Both the position numbers and the translations under genes were made by a program. Source: Mytilus californianus (taxonomy: Eukaryota > Mollusca > Bivalvia > Mytilida > Mytilidae). Taken from it: a stretch of 64,000 nucleotides of DNA. Location of the stretch: contig NW_026262690.1 in assembly GCF_021869535.1 (NCBI RefSeq), positions 11,085,501 through 11,149,500 on the forward strand, in the 5' to 3' direction. Below are positions 1-9,230 of the stretch, piece by piece. The notes beneath the pieces are model-generated. The model was not told the origin of the DNA. It saw only the letters and a list, made by a program, of their open reading frames with translations, and ran no database searches. Each line of letters begins with the position of its first letter. The stretch's first letter is position 1.

Positions 1-175
1 GTCACCATTATGAACTTATGAAGAATGCGTAGCAGACATAGAAATAAGGAGATATGGTATGTGCCTATGAGACAAAATCCAGCAGAAAATATAGGACGAG
101 TATTTTGTCAACTAGAGGGCACCGTCCGGCCATTTTATACATTGGGCAAAACTCATACCGTATAGAGAGCTTTTA
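1..175. repeat. Dispersed repeat copy (family F)
   Basis: This segment matches 12138-12310 at clearly better than chance along about 170 bp, sharing blocks such as the opening GTCACCATTATGAACT and the closing AACTCATACCGTATAGAG. Part of it (GATATGGTATG and AATGAGAC-like words) resembles the reverse complement of the end of family A repeats elsewhere in the window. It lies in the intron upstream of the first visible exon of gene 1. It is noncoding, and its class is not recognised. Confidence 0.65.
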
Positions 176-339
176 CATAAATGACCGAATGTGAATAAAA
201 TCAACAGAAACATCAAACGACCTGATTAATTTGAAATAATTCAAAAGAAAAAACCAACTGACTATTCCGTACGATTTCGTTTAAACATGGAATTTTCTTG
301 AGGTATAGAATTTTATAATGTATCGTTTTATCATTTCAG

Positions 340-512
340 AAATATTCAATAAAGACGGGACTTCAATTATAACGAGTAGCATTAACGATGGTAGCAGAAA
401 ATTTCAAACTGGAGATAGTCCGGTCAATGTTGATGGAACTTTGTGGCATAATGATGCTTATGTTGCGATAATGCATGCCGAAGGACCATTGACAAAGCCG
501 GTAATAGTGAAG
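340..512 (+). CDS. Gene 1, exon a: ADAMTS spacer-like segment
   Basis: This is an internal exon of a gene entering from the left edge. The acceptor is TATCATTTCAG ending at 339 and the donor is AAG|GTTTGT at 513; it enters in phase 1 and leaves in phase 0. It encodes about 57 residues starting IFNKDGTSIITSS and ending AEGPLTKPVIVK. The block xGPLxxPVIVxV followed by the next exon's NTGIKYxYxVP matches the C-terminal half of the ADAMTS spacer-1 domain (Pfam ADAM_spacer1), where a GP..EPL.V motif precedes an N-P-G-I-x-Y-x-Y motif. The spacer mediates substrate and matrix recognition in secreted ADAMTS enzymes. The family call comes from pattern recognition, not a search. Catalytic and thrombospondin exons, if present, lie upstream of the window. 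Confidence 0.62.
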
Positions 513-2004
513 GTTTGTAAAAACATTTGCTGTGTGAATAGTTCTCATGTTAAAATTGAAATGTTCTATTTTTGCATTTCATCAACGTGTAAACCACATC
601 TTCTTATTTTCATATAAGTCTGAAGTTCACAAAGTGTGAGTTTCTTGATCAGTTCCACTTTCATGAATTAAAAAAAAATCTTAATAATTGCAATGGTACA
701 TACATTAATTTTTTTAATTTTTCAATGTCAAAATAACACTTGCTGTTAACAGTAACTTCACGGGCAGGTGTAGCTTGGTGCTGGGTGAATATCCCGTTTA
801 TGGTTTGTTTTCCTGTTCATGTTAATACTTGCAAAAAAGTAAGGAGAATGACATTTAACTTCCACTGAAATTGACCAACTGACAAATAAGCAACACTAGA
901 TTGAAATCGATATCTTATATATGCATAAAAAGATTATTTATTCCACACAATTGGCACACTGATATTATAGTGCTTTGCAAATCCAACTGAACCACTGTCA
1001 ACACACTTTCCACTAATCTCCCTCATACATAAAGGCATACATAAAGAAGTAGAAAAGTGAGGCGAAAGATACCAAAGTGATATTCAAACTCATTAGTCGA
1101 AAACAACTGACAATGTCATGGCAAAATACGACCAACGATCAAGAGACAAACAGTACAGAAAAGACAACATAGAAAACTAAACAATAAGCAACCTTTTATA
1201 AGAACCCTACAAAAACCAGAAGGGTAAGCAGATCCCACTTGTGGAACCGTCGAGTTGCTCATTTAAGTATAAGGTGACATTGGAGGAAAAGAGGGCGGAA
1301 TTGTGGTTACGACAATTGAAACACTATTCATTATCAAACTTAAAAACACTTTCTTGTATGCTGAACCTTTAATTTTCCACAAATACACAACTTAGAGATA
1401 ATGTGACATATAATATCGTTCTTTTACAGTCAATGCAGATGAATTTGGGTGGGGTACATTTATTTTTGATCGCTTTAAAAAGTCGGTGTAGAGTTTTACT
1501 GAAATAAGTAAAATCTTTCTGTAAAAAGAAAGAAAAATCATTTCATCATTTCAACATTCATAACCTTTGTTATATCAATGTATAACTCATATGTATAAAA
1601 ATGTACGTTAAATTTGCACATTTAGATAACTGGATAACGAGTATAGCGTAGGAACCGTTTTGTGCGTCTGTCTTCCGTTGGAAACAAATTGTTTCTAGAT
1701 GGTAACTTGAGTATCCCCTGTTGATTATATAGAATAAGAAAGGCTTATTGATGTTTTGGTCAATATTTCAAACGTTTGGGTCAATATTACTAAGACTGAT
1801 ATAGTAGTTTTTGAAAAATTATTTCCCGATGGTAACTTTACTTTCCCTTGCTTGATTTGAATGGAACCTATGCAGATAAAAGATGTAGATTAGGACAGAC
1901 GTCAATGGATATTGGAGTCAGCAGGTCAAAGGTCACGGCCATTTGCACTAGATAGAAACAACCAGTTAATTGTAAAACATTAAATTGCCTTTTTTAATTT
2001 ACAG
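513..2004 (+). other. Gene 1 intron between exons a and b
   Basis: This is an AT-rich intron bounded by a GT donor at 513 and a TTTAATTTACAG acceptor ending at 2004. It holds one degenerate family B repeat (about 1048-1330). The remainder shows no open frame, palindrome or repeat that I recognise. Confidence 0.55.
1048..1330 (+). repeat. Dispersed repeat family B, degenerate copy
   Basis: It aligns with the better-preserved copy at 10050-10430 through shared words such as CGAAAGATACCA, AACTGACAA, AGACAAACAGTACAGA and AGGGTAAGCAGATCC, and the closing TTGTGGTTACGACA. Other copies lie near 28300-28620, 44310-44510 and 48080-48330, with an inverted fragment at 49735-49860. It is noncoding and about 280 bp long; indels shorten it against the 380-bp copy. 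It sits in a gene 1 intron in the same orientation as the gene. Confidence 0.7.
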
Positions 2005-2068
2005 GTATACAGTTTCGGATCGAACATTAATACTGGAATAAAATATATTTACTCTGTGCCCACCAACA
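2005..2068 (+). CDS. Gene 1, exon b: end of spacer-like domain
   Basis: This 64-bp exon has acceptor TTTAATTTACAG (ending 2004) and a consensus donor GTAAGT at 2069. It enters in phase 0, matching exon a, and leaves in phase 1, matching exon c. It encodes VYSFGSNINTGIKYIYSVPT followed by N. The NxxTGIKYxYxVP pattern is what the closing strand of an ADAMTS spacer looks like (usually N-P-G-x-x-Y-x-Y). The agreement of phase on both sides across three separately found exons is the main argument that this is a genuine gene rather than chance open frames. Confidence 0.62.
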
Positions 2069-3818
2069 GTAAGTTTTATTAGCATAGTTGATTACTGGTG
2101 AATATCCTTTTATTAGTTCAGTATATCATATAGTAGTGAGAGATCGCTTTATTGTGTCCTTGTCCATATTCAAACAGACTAATAAACGTTTTGTTTTAGC
2201 AGTTACTTAAGCATAGTTTGGCATCTCGTAAATGTTTTTTAATTCGTTCATGACTACAGGACGGATGCGACAGCACACTCAAGACATGCCATTTCAAACT
2301 CCATCAATTTGTGAATCTGAAAGAAAATTTTATGATTTTATCTTTAGGTACTCTATATAATTAGAATGTTTGGGCAGAATCAAAATTAATTATTAAGGTT
2401 CTTATCTGAAAATGCAAGATTCTCGTAACTGTGGCACAAAGTTTAATATAGAACCATATGTAAAAGACAAAGAAATATCCCAAAAGCATCAGGTGAGGCA
2501 CAACCAAGTCTTATTTTCATTTATTCCAATTTAACAGTTCAAAATCTTTGTATTTCTTGTTAAGGGTTATTGGTAACGTCCATAAACTAAAGTAAAAATT
2601 TCTCAAAAATTATTATCTAGCACTTGGTTTATACCACCACTAGTGTTATGGCAGTTTCCGAGGGTATCATTATCTCAGTATATTTTGCCTTGTTACTGAC
2701 ATGATTCAAAACATACTTTTCTTAAATATTTTGTTGATTGCATTCAGATGCTTGGGTTTGAGAGTTCCTGAATAAGATTTGTTTAGAGAGGCGCCTGAGA
2801 CGCACTTAATTTATAAAGTGTTATTTAAAATGTCTCCATTGTTCAGGTTATTTACTCACTTTAGATACTGACATATTCAATAGTAAAATTTTAAAATTTC
2901 TCGTGTGGGTAAATTACAAAAGACAGTGGCAGGAGTATTGTAGAAGAATATTTATTACATAAATATAATTCATATATGATAAGAAAAGCAAATAACAAAT
3001 GCTCCTTACGAACTAAAGCGTAAATCTTCGTCTTACGACAGATGCTAAACGACTATCATAGTCACGTAGAAATAGAGAGAGAGAGTATTGATGTAAATAT
3101 TTATATATAACTATTTACCCTTCAAAAAATAATGATAGAAACATAAGAGTCAGTGCGTTTATTATAAACACCGGTATCATTACCTTACATGATTGGTCAT
3201 AAAATTCGATTCCGCTACCATTGTAAATTCGAATATGACATAATGAGTTGAGTGTTTTTTATTTTATAATTAACATCATAAACGTGCTTCATCAAAGATA
3301 GAATACAATTTGTTTGAGCAATTCTAACCCTACTGAAATGCTTTGCTGCTATAAATTAAGACAACCCAGGTTGCTTGATTTAAATTATGCGGAGAATCAT
3401 TGCACAACTTAATAGTGAGATAGAGTTTTTTACAAGGACAAAGACACAAGGTAACTATGATAATTATGCAGGTAAAGTTCCTTATTCCTTATATGCATAC
3501 AGCTTTAGTAATAAAATTTTGTGTAACAAGTTGATAAAATATATATAGTAACCTCATAGCGACCATTTTAGTTGTTGATGTTGAATAAAAACATAAAATT
3601 CAGGAAAAACACTTTTTTTCAGTTTATATTGTGTTAACACTTGTCTTATATTTGTTTTTTTTACTACAGTTAAACTTATAGGCTGAATGCTTCATCAATC
3701 GCATTTTAAACATTTTGATATCGTACCCAACAAAACTAAACCAAGTAATTTCAAGTTCAAATCACATATATTATCATTATCAGCTATAAGTAATCATTAA
3801 GTTATATTCAATTCGTAG
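2069..3818 (+). other. Gene 1 last intron
   Basis: This intron runs from the GTAAGT donor to ATTCGTAG at 3811-3818. The last roughly 470 bp (from about 3348) are duplicated near 17927-18529, so the duplication took intron sequence as well as exon. A short AG-rich run lies near 3074-3087. The first 1.2 kb of the intron shows nothing else recognisable. Confidence 0.55.
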
Positions 3819-4123
3819 AAAAAACCAGTGAACAGTTTACTGTTCGAACAAGTGAATTGATAACAACTCTATCTGCTGTCGAAATAGAACCGTCCAAGGA
3901 TATAGCAACTGTATCATTAAATCATTATTCTACAACTAAACCGATAACAACAAACATATCTTTTTTGACGGAAAAGTCTTCAGTTGCAACATATGATCCA
4001 GTGTCGACAACCGCATCAACAAAACAAGATTCAAAGGCAACATTTAATAACATTCATATATTCATTTTTGTTGTTTCTGTTATGGTTTCGGTTGGATTAT
4101 CTGTTATGTCTTATCGTTTGTAA
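3819..4123 (+). CDS. Gene 1, last exon: Ser/Thr-rich stalk and membrane anchor
   Basis: The acceptor is ATTCGTAG ending at 3818. Entry is phase 1, exactly what exon b supplies, and the stop TAA is at 4121-4123. About 75 residues are strongly Ser/Thr-rich (motifs STTKPITTN, EKSSVAT, VSTTASTKQD), typical of an O-glycosylated extracellular stalk. The last residues include a hydrophobic run, IFIFVVSVMVSVGLSVM, followed by SYRL and stop, which reads as a C-terminal transmembrane helix with almost no cytoplasmic tail. Everything after residue F at 4043-4045 lies in a 338-bp segment missing from the paralogue at 18530. The present anchor and stop therefore appear to have been supplied by an insertion. 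Canonical ADAMTS proteins are secreted, so the anchor is unusual. Whether this exon is spliced as drawn is inferred. Confidence 0.55.
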
Positions 4124-4384
4124 TCAAAATAATTATAAAATTGCCTTCCCATAACACCATTGTTATCAAAATTCTTTAGACGAGTATTGTGAAAATAATT
4201 GTATAAAGTTCGAGATGTTTGGGTTTTTTTTCTTTTTTGTTCACTTCAGTGTTCCTGTTGCTCGTTTGTTTTCCTCTTATAGTTGATATTTTTCCCTCGG
4301 TTTTAGTTTGTAACCCGGATTTGTGTTTTCTCTCAATCGATTTATGACCTTTGAACACTGGTATACTACTGTTGCCTTTATTTA
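4047..4384 (+). mobile_element. 338-bp insertion in gene 1 stalk exon
   Basis: ATTTA occurs at 4042-4046 and again at 4380-4384. The paralogue has a single ATTTA (18752-18756) and nothing between. The right 140-150 bp (from about 4240) match the 3' end of the retroelement family C (block TTTGTAACCCGGATTTG, then CGATTTATGA, then GGTATACTACTGTTGCC). The left roughly 190 bp are not recognised. Removing the 338 bp restores one continuous frame from the exon into the downstream stalk. It is either a 5'-truncated retroelement insertion with a 5-bp target duplication, or sequence lost from copy B through ATTTA microhomology. Confidence 0.65.
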
Positions 4385-4818
4385 TATCAACAGAACAAGA
4401 TTCATTATCTAAATTGATACCAACAAAAACATCTATTTCAACTGAACAATCTACAGATACATCGATAGAATCTGTAACAGATAAGACTGACATTTCTACT
4501 AATTTGTTGTTCGGAGCCAGTGACAAATCAACTAGAAATCCTGCGAGTTTAACAATTACTTCCACATTGACTGTAGGCTCACCACGTAGTTTAGAAAATA
4601 AAACACGAAAAATACACGATGTATCTAGGAATGACGCATCTAGTTTAAAAACAATTGCAAAGTTTAACCTTGTGCTCATTGTTGCCATACTTAGTAGTTT
4701 GCTATTCGATGTTCAGAGTATTATGTCTTTGTGTTTCTTCGAGGGTTATTCCATTCAGGAAACGATCAGAAAAATCATTCTCAACAAGAAAACAACAAAC
4801 AACTTGGAGGAAAAATAG
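4385..4818 (+). pseudogene. Displaced former C-terminus of gene 1 stalk
   Basis: An open frame continues the Ser/Thr-rich stalk (ISTEQDS, TSISTEQSTDTSIESVTD) and reaches a second hydrophobic stretch, FNLVLIVAILSSLLF, near 4662-4706, followed by a charged tail ending at 4818. It is in frame with the upstream exon only when the 338-bp insert is ignored, and it has a counterpart in the paralogue at 18760-19175. I read it as the original C-terminus with the original membrane anchor, now stranded behind the new stop at 4121-4123. It could still be used if the insert were spliced out, but I see no strong intron borders there. Confidence 0.55.
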
Positions 4819-4867
4819 TCACCATGTATTCACAGAAAAATCAACCCTATCCTTTATAAACGGGACG

Positions 4868-5157
4868 ATTTCAACTTCCCAATTATCAATTTCCCATTTC
4901 TCAGTAGTAACATACCCTCTGCTCCTTCGTATGGTGTTTACATATCTCAATTGCTACGTTATTCTCGTGCTTGTTCACACTATACGGACTTCATATACAG
5001 GAGTGTGCTCCTTACGCAGAGACTGCTCCAACAAAGTTATGAGCAGGACAGATTAAAAATGACACTCCGTAAATTTTACGGACACCATCACGAATTGGTT
5101 GATCCATACGATGTGACTTTGTCCAAACTAACTAAGGACATTTTTACCACGTGTTAG
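4868..5157 (+). pseudogene. Reverse transcriptase C-terminal tail (retroelement fragment)
   Basis: Read in the frame that ends with TAG at 5155-5157, this gives DDFNFPIINFPFLSSNIPSA, then AYGVYISQL-like SYGVYISQLLRYSRACSHY, and finally TLRKFYGHHHELVDPYDVTL. This is the C-terminal region of a reverse-transcriptase family very common in aquatic animal genomes (FPF.SSNIP, YGVYISQL.RY.R.C, KKFYGRH..L motifs). The exact clade (non-LTR or Penelope-like) cannot be set from this fragment. The upstream polymerase domains are missing because the copy is 5' truncated. It belongs to the insertion described above and is not a host gene. Confidence 0.72.
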
Positions 5158-5635
5158 ATTGTGGTTTGTCATTACGTCGTCTGATCTTTTAATTACCGAA
5201 CGTGACTTATTCCCGATTGTGACTGTTTTGCTGAGTGTGAAACCGTATTGCTATAAGACGTGTCACGGTACTTTTCTATCCCAAATTCATGTATTTCATT
5301 TTGATGTTATATTTGTTATTCTCGTCGGATTTTGTCAAATGTCTTAACGTCTTTTCTGTTATATTCGTGTGTTATGGTAAAGATAATTAATCACCCCCTT
5401 CATTTATTAGATTTTAGTTTGGTTCAACGAAATTTATACGATATATTTGGTTTACAGTTTGATTCAGAAGAAACACCGACATAGCTAGATAATACAATTA
5501 ATTATCTAATTACTACCACAATTTGATATTAATAAGTATTGTTATTTTCATTGTTATTAATAAATGTAATGTCAGTATTACCAATCTAATCTTGAATCAA
5601 TCCTAATCCTTTCTTATTTTTGGGAAATATTTTTA

Positions 5636-5705
5636 CAAATTCAAATGTGACGTCACTTTGTGTGTTTTTTTTTAGAATTTCAAATGTGACGTCACTTTGT
5701 GCATT
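5636..5705 (+). repeat. Short direct repeat containing a TGACGTCA palindrome
   Basis: TTCAAATGTGACGTCACTTT followed by GTG occurs twice about 40 bp apart, separated by a T-rich spacer. Each copy contains the 8-bp palindrome TGACGTCA, identical to a consensus CRE/ATF site. The pair lies within the retroelement 3' UTR. Confidence 0.7.
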
Positions 5706-6570
5706 GAGGCTTTGGCTGTGTATTTTTATGTGTTGAATTAAGTTGTTTTATGTAATGTATCCGTTTTTATTCTGTAGTTAGTCCCCACTTCGGTTTTATC
5801 ATGTATATCTATTGTATAGTCATTTTATAAAATTTACTGTTTGCAAAATTATAAATTATTCTAAGTAATAAGGATGTTCTTGACCCAGGCAGAAAACCCT
5901 GGCCGTGTTGGTCGCAACTTTTTGGGAGTTCTAGTCCTCGGTGCTCTTCAGCTTTGTGCTTGTTTTGGCTTTCGGACTTTTTTCGTCTGGGCGTCACTGG
6001 ATTGTCTTGTGTGGACGAGACGCACGTCTGGCGTATTGAATTTTAAGCCTAGTGCCTTGTTAGCTATTATCCGTGTGTTTCTTTGTCCTATATGTTCTCC
6101 CATTTATTTGTATTGTGGTCCTGTCATGTGATGTTGTCGTTTTGGTGTTGTGTTTGACGTTGCCATAAAAGCGGGAGGTTTGGCATGCCACAAAACCAGG
6201 CTCAACCCACCATTTTTGTTCTTAAAATGTACTGTACCAAATCAGGAAAATGGCCATTGTTATATTATGTTCGTTTCTGTGTGTGTTACATTTTAATGTT
6301 GTGTTTTTGTTGTGTCGTTGTTCTCCTCTTATATTTGATGCGTTTCCCTCAGTTTTAGTTTGTAACCCGGATTTGTTTTTATCTTTATCGATTTATGAGT
6401 TTCGAACAGCGGTATACTACTGTTGCCTTTCTTCGTCCTAACCGAAATGAATTACTGCTTTATAATTGTAAAGTAACTCTATAAATGTGCAAACCAAATC
6501 TTGTATTTTTTTTCCTTTTGTAGATGGATGTTACTAATATTTTTTTCTTTATAAGAATGATTAAAATGTA

Positions 6571-7509
6571 AATGCATTAGCTAATCCAATGAACGTTGTA
6601 TATCATCACTTATCCAAAGCTGTGAAAACGTTTTAGTTTAAGGCCTTCACTGTGTTCCAATGTTTAAGAGTGCTTAGCTCATTTTCAGTTAACAACAACT
6701 CTAGATTGATTCCAATTGTACTATGTAGAATGTAATTTTGGATAACTCTATGGCTTGTAAACATTATTTCTTTGGTAGAGTGGGCTTAATATTTTCTTTG
6801 GACAAGCGCTTAAAATTGAACTTTCTATGCCTTATTCCACAGATTAATATTTTTTAATACAAAGGCATTTCTGGATTTCACACACCGTGCTGGTTGGATT
6901 AATCAACCGGTATCTTACATACTTTCAAGGACGCAAATAGTTTTATTTTCATTTAAAAGATTTTTAACATAGACCTTTATAACAATAGAATATGGACAAT
7001 CTGCACATGAAGAATTCAAATTCCCGCAAAAATTTCTAATGCCTTTTAGCTTTTATTATCAAGTGATGTTTTAAAGTACATGTTTTATACAGGGGTACGA
7101 AGGGATTAGACAGAAATCCTGTTAATGCATCTAACATAGAAATATAATTTGTATATAACGATATGAAGCAATATTATACAGGTAACAATTTAACCCAATA
7201 TATATCTCGGTTGATTGCAGCAAGAATTATATATCAGTTTCATCAGACACGTGTTTTCAAACATGCAATGTAGTGTCTGCTGCATTATCTGGACATAAAA
7301 GTCAGTATACGTGCTTCTTATGACATTTTTGGCGAGTCAAGGGTTTCTTGTCCATTTATCAAGATGTCTACTGAATCACTAACTTGAGAAGATGTGGTGA
7401 TTATGTTAATACCCAACAAAAACATTGATAATTTAAATTTTAAGGATTTAAGTACTCCTCTGTCTATCCTTGCTTCACCTTACAAAACTGTATTAACATA
7501 ATCTCTCAA
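6571..7509. other. Unannotated AT-rich stretch
   Basis: Beyond the end of the segmental duplication I see no coding frame, palindrome or recognised repeat until the LINE relic. A few words near 7430-7500 could be a degraded upstream part of that LINE but do not translate convincingly. Confidence 0.4.
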
Positions 7510-7684
7510 AGTTCATAGGATATTAACATACAACGAATTAAAAAAAACTCATGATAAACTGATGGAAAAAACTTCGAAGCAGCTTAATGTTTTACGAAAA
7601 CTAGAATTTAGACTTAAAAGGGAATAATTGGAAAAAATTTCTATGACTTTTATTCGGCCTATTCCCGAGTATTCATCAGACGTC
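7510..7684 (+). pseudogene. LINE reverse-transcriptase relic, 5' part
   Basis: Conceptual translation gives KTSKQLNVLRKLEFRLKRE, a stop, then LEKISMTFIRPIPEYSSDV. This is the thumb region that follows the polymerase core in jockey/CR1-type LINEs (pattern SKRLNVLRKLKF.LDRKTLEKIY.SFIRP.LEYADVVWDN). One in-frame stop shows decay. The frame is interrupted exactly at the SSDV|W junction by another element and resumes at 8097. The upstream RT core was not found, so the copy was already truncated or is degraded beyond recognition. Confidence 0.72.
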
Positions 7685-8108
7685 CCAACCTAAGAGTGAC
7701 TGAGGAATAGAAATATGGTCACTACAGGTCTTCTTCCGACCGACAGTAAAATTCTTGCCGAAGTGGGGTGTCGTTTGCCGTGCGGGATGTATCAAGTACG
7801 CAGCCACGTCCGGGACGGTAAATTCGATGTAGAGAGAAAGTTCCTCGCTCGCTGCATGTTAAGAACCCTTGCAACAACTCTTCGAGGGGTCTGTAGGTGA
7901 CCTGTTGCAAGGCCAAATTTCTGTTCCTATCCAATATATCCTCGTTTTCCAGTGGCAGTCTAAATTTCGGGACCTTACCCCTGACGGCCTCAATTACAAG
8001 ACCTACCTATTGTATTCATTGTCAATTTGTTCTCGTCCTGAACATGCATGAAATATTTGCATCTGGACGTTAAGCAACCAACAATCAATCAATCAATCAT
8101 CTAAAGTC
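7673..8108 (+). mobile_element. Tailed retroelement (SINE or LINE 3' end) inserted in LINE relic
   Basis: About 412 bp (7685-8096) lie between TCATCAGACGTC (7673-7684) and TCATCTAAAGTC (8097-8108), a 12-bp near-duplication with 9 matches that repeats the host codons S-S-x-V. The insert ends in CAATCAATCAATCAAT-like ATCA repeats, a retrotransposition tail. The 3' 60 bp (CGTCCTGAACATGCATGAAA, then TTTGCATCTGGACGTTAAGC) recur in degraded form at 53490-53545 and 56041-56118. No convincing coding sequence is present. The GC-richer composition of 7720-7990 stands out from its surroundings. Confidence 0.75.
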
Positions 8109-8900
8109 TGGGGTAACTGTGAGCAAGTGAATTCTGATCGGTTGGAACATATCCAAATCGAGGTTGCTCGAATAGTTACGGGATTACCAAGTTACGCTAG
8201 CCGGGACAGAATCTATGTATAGACGGGATGGGGACAATTAAGCGTAAACGGGAGGTTAAAAACTAAGCTATGTTTTATAAAATTATTAATAATCAAGCGC
8301 CAGATTATTTACACGATTAGGTTCCGGATTTTGTATCAGATATTAGTAATTATAATTTGCGTAACAGTCAGAATATTACTATTCCTGTAAATCGTTTATC
8401 AGCTTATCAATAATCTTATTTTCCATCATCTATTACATTGTGGAACTCTTTGGACATAAGTATAAGACAGATTCCTACATTTTCCTTGTTTAAACTAAAT
8501 TTGCATAAACTATATTATAGAAATAATAAATCTCCGAGATTTGGTTCCTCAGGAGATCGTTTGCATTCTGTTTTACACATAAAGCTGCGTAGCAGATGTA
8601 GCGCTATGTATGCTGACTTGTTCAAAGCAAATTTGATACAAAATACCAATTGTTCATGTGGTTCTATCAATGAAAATGTCGAACACTATTTGCCATACTG
8701 TATTAATATTTCAACACCTAGATATCTGATGTTAAACGAAATTAATATCTTTAATGTCAATATTACTATCGATTTTTTATTATATGGTGATGATGCATTG
8801 AGTACTGAAGCAAATGATAATATTTGTTTGTTCAAAAGTATGTAAAAATACCTAACGTTTTTCTCTGCATTGAGAACATTAACTCTGTAAACAACACAAA
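8097..8900 (+). pseudogene. LINE relic, 3' part (post-RT domain)
   Basis: Translation resumes with KVWGNCEQVNSDRLEHIQIE, then ARIVTGLPSYASRDRIY. After several frame breaks it continues through an open segment at 8438-8845 containing LWNSLD, then RLHSVLHIKLRSRCSAMYAD and CSCGSINENVEHYLPYC. This series (VWDNC, L..IQ..AARIVTG, LWN.L, HT.LR.....L..DL, C.CG...E...H....C) is the C-terminal region of metazoan LINE polyproteins, including the zinc-knuckle-like CxC..H..C end. Stops at about 8219, 8321 and 8411 make it dead. Confidence 0.75.
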
Positions 8901-8984
8901 AATCTATTTGCACGTAATGACAATTAACCTATAGCTGTACTATGGAACCTATGGGAATGCAACCAGAGTATAAATCTCAATAAC

Positions 8985-9022
8985 TGAAAATTATACCATA
9001 GCTATCTATGGTATAATTTTCA
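8985..9022. repeat. Near-perfect palindrome
   Basis: This 38-bp inverted repeat has 17-bp arms (TGAAAATTATACCATAG) and a central mismatch. The core AAATTATACCATAG is also present in the arm of the foldback element at 11222-11338, so both probably belong to one MITE family and this is its minimal form. Confidence 0.75.
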
Positions 9023-9079
9023 CAATTATACAATGGTTTTGATAATATGGACTTCGAAAAGAAAATGAAAGATAGCAAG

Positions 9080-9230
9080 ACCTGGCCGCGGCCACCTGAA
9101 TTGTTTTACGTAGGAACAACAGAGTCAGTGCAGGGCCACTAAGCTAAACTGCCCACTCTGTACCAGCTGATATAAATTAATGCCTAGGGTGGGAATCGAA
9201 CCCACGTACGCCAACGACTTTGTCCTATAT
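9080..9230 (-). repeat. tRNA-derived SINE-like repeat
   Basis: On the minus strand a perfect Pol III B box, GGTTCGATTCC, lies at 9202-9192 within GTGGGTTCGATTCCCAC, which is a T-arm-like stem. A perfect A-box-like TAGCTTAGTGG lies at 9146-9136, that is, downstream of the B box on this strand. A single tRNA-derived promoter would have the opposite order, so the element is dimeric or rearranged, or the A-box match belongs to a second unit. The flanks are AT-rich. Confidence 0.55.

Larger units (their letters stand above)
4858..6435 (+). mobile_element. 5'-truncated retroelement (family C) insertion
   Basis: Copy B of the segmental duplication passes directly from TATCCTTTAT to CTTAACTGAA. Copy A has about 1.58 kb in between, so the insertion is bounded by comparison. 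Its 5' part (about 4868-5157) encodes the C-terminal tail of a reverse transcriptase. A long 3' UTR follows (5158-6432), ending in the family signature GGTATACTACTGTTGCC. Other copies in the window share this 3' end but start at different points (10435-10965 -, 25857-25990 -, 44580-44715, 50337-50366), the usual mark of 5' truncation on reverse transcription. Confidence 0.72.
3348..6570 (+). repeat. Segmental duplication, copy A (interrupted)
   Basis: Copy A aligns with 17927-19350. Shared landmarks in order are ATAAATTAAGACAAC, TTTTTTACAAGGACAAAG, GCAGGTAAAGTTC, CTCCTTATATGCATA-like words, the Ser/Thr-rich exon, its downstream stalk sequence, and a tail (TTACT-CTTTATAA-TG / CATAAGAATGATT-like words) ending near 6565. 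Copy A carries two stretches absent from copy B: 4047-4384 and about 4858-6435. Apart from those, order and orientation are identical. Divergence is substantial, so the duplication is not recent. Confidence 0.8.

Noticed and set aside
4655..5347. Frames of 133 and 62 codons as host exons downstream of gene 1
   Set aside because: They are out-of-frame shadows of the displaced stalk and of the RT tail, or 3' UTR of the inserted retroelement.
5874..6441. Open frames of 85 and 63 codons as small genes
   Set aside because: They lie in the 3' UTR of the family C retroelement, and the same DNA recurs inverted at 10435-10970 with different stops.
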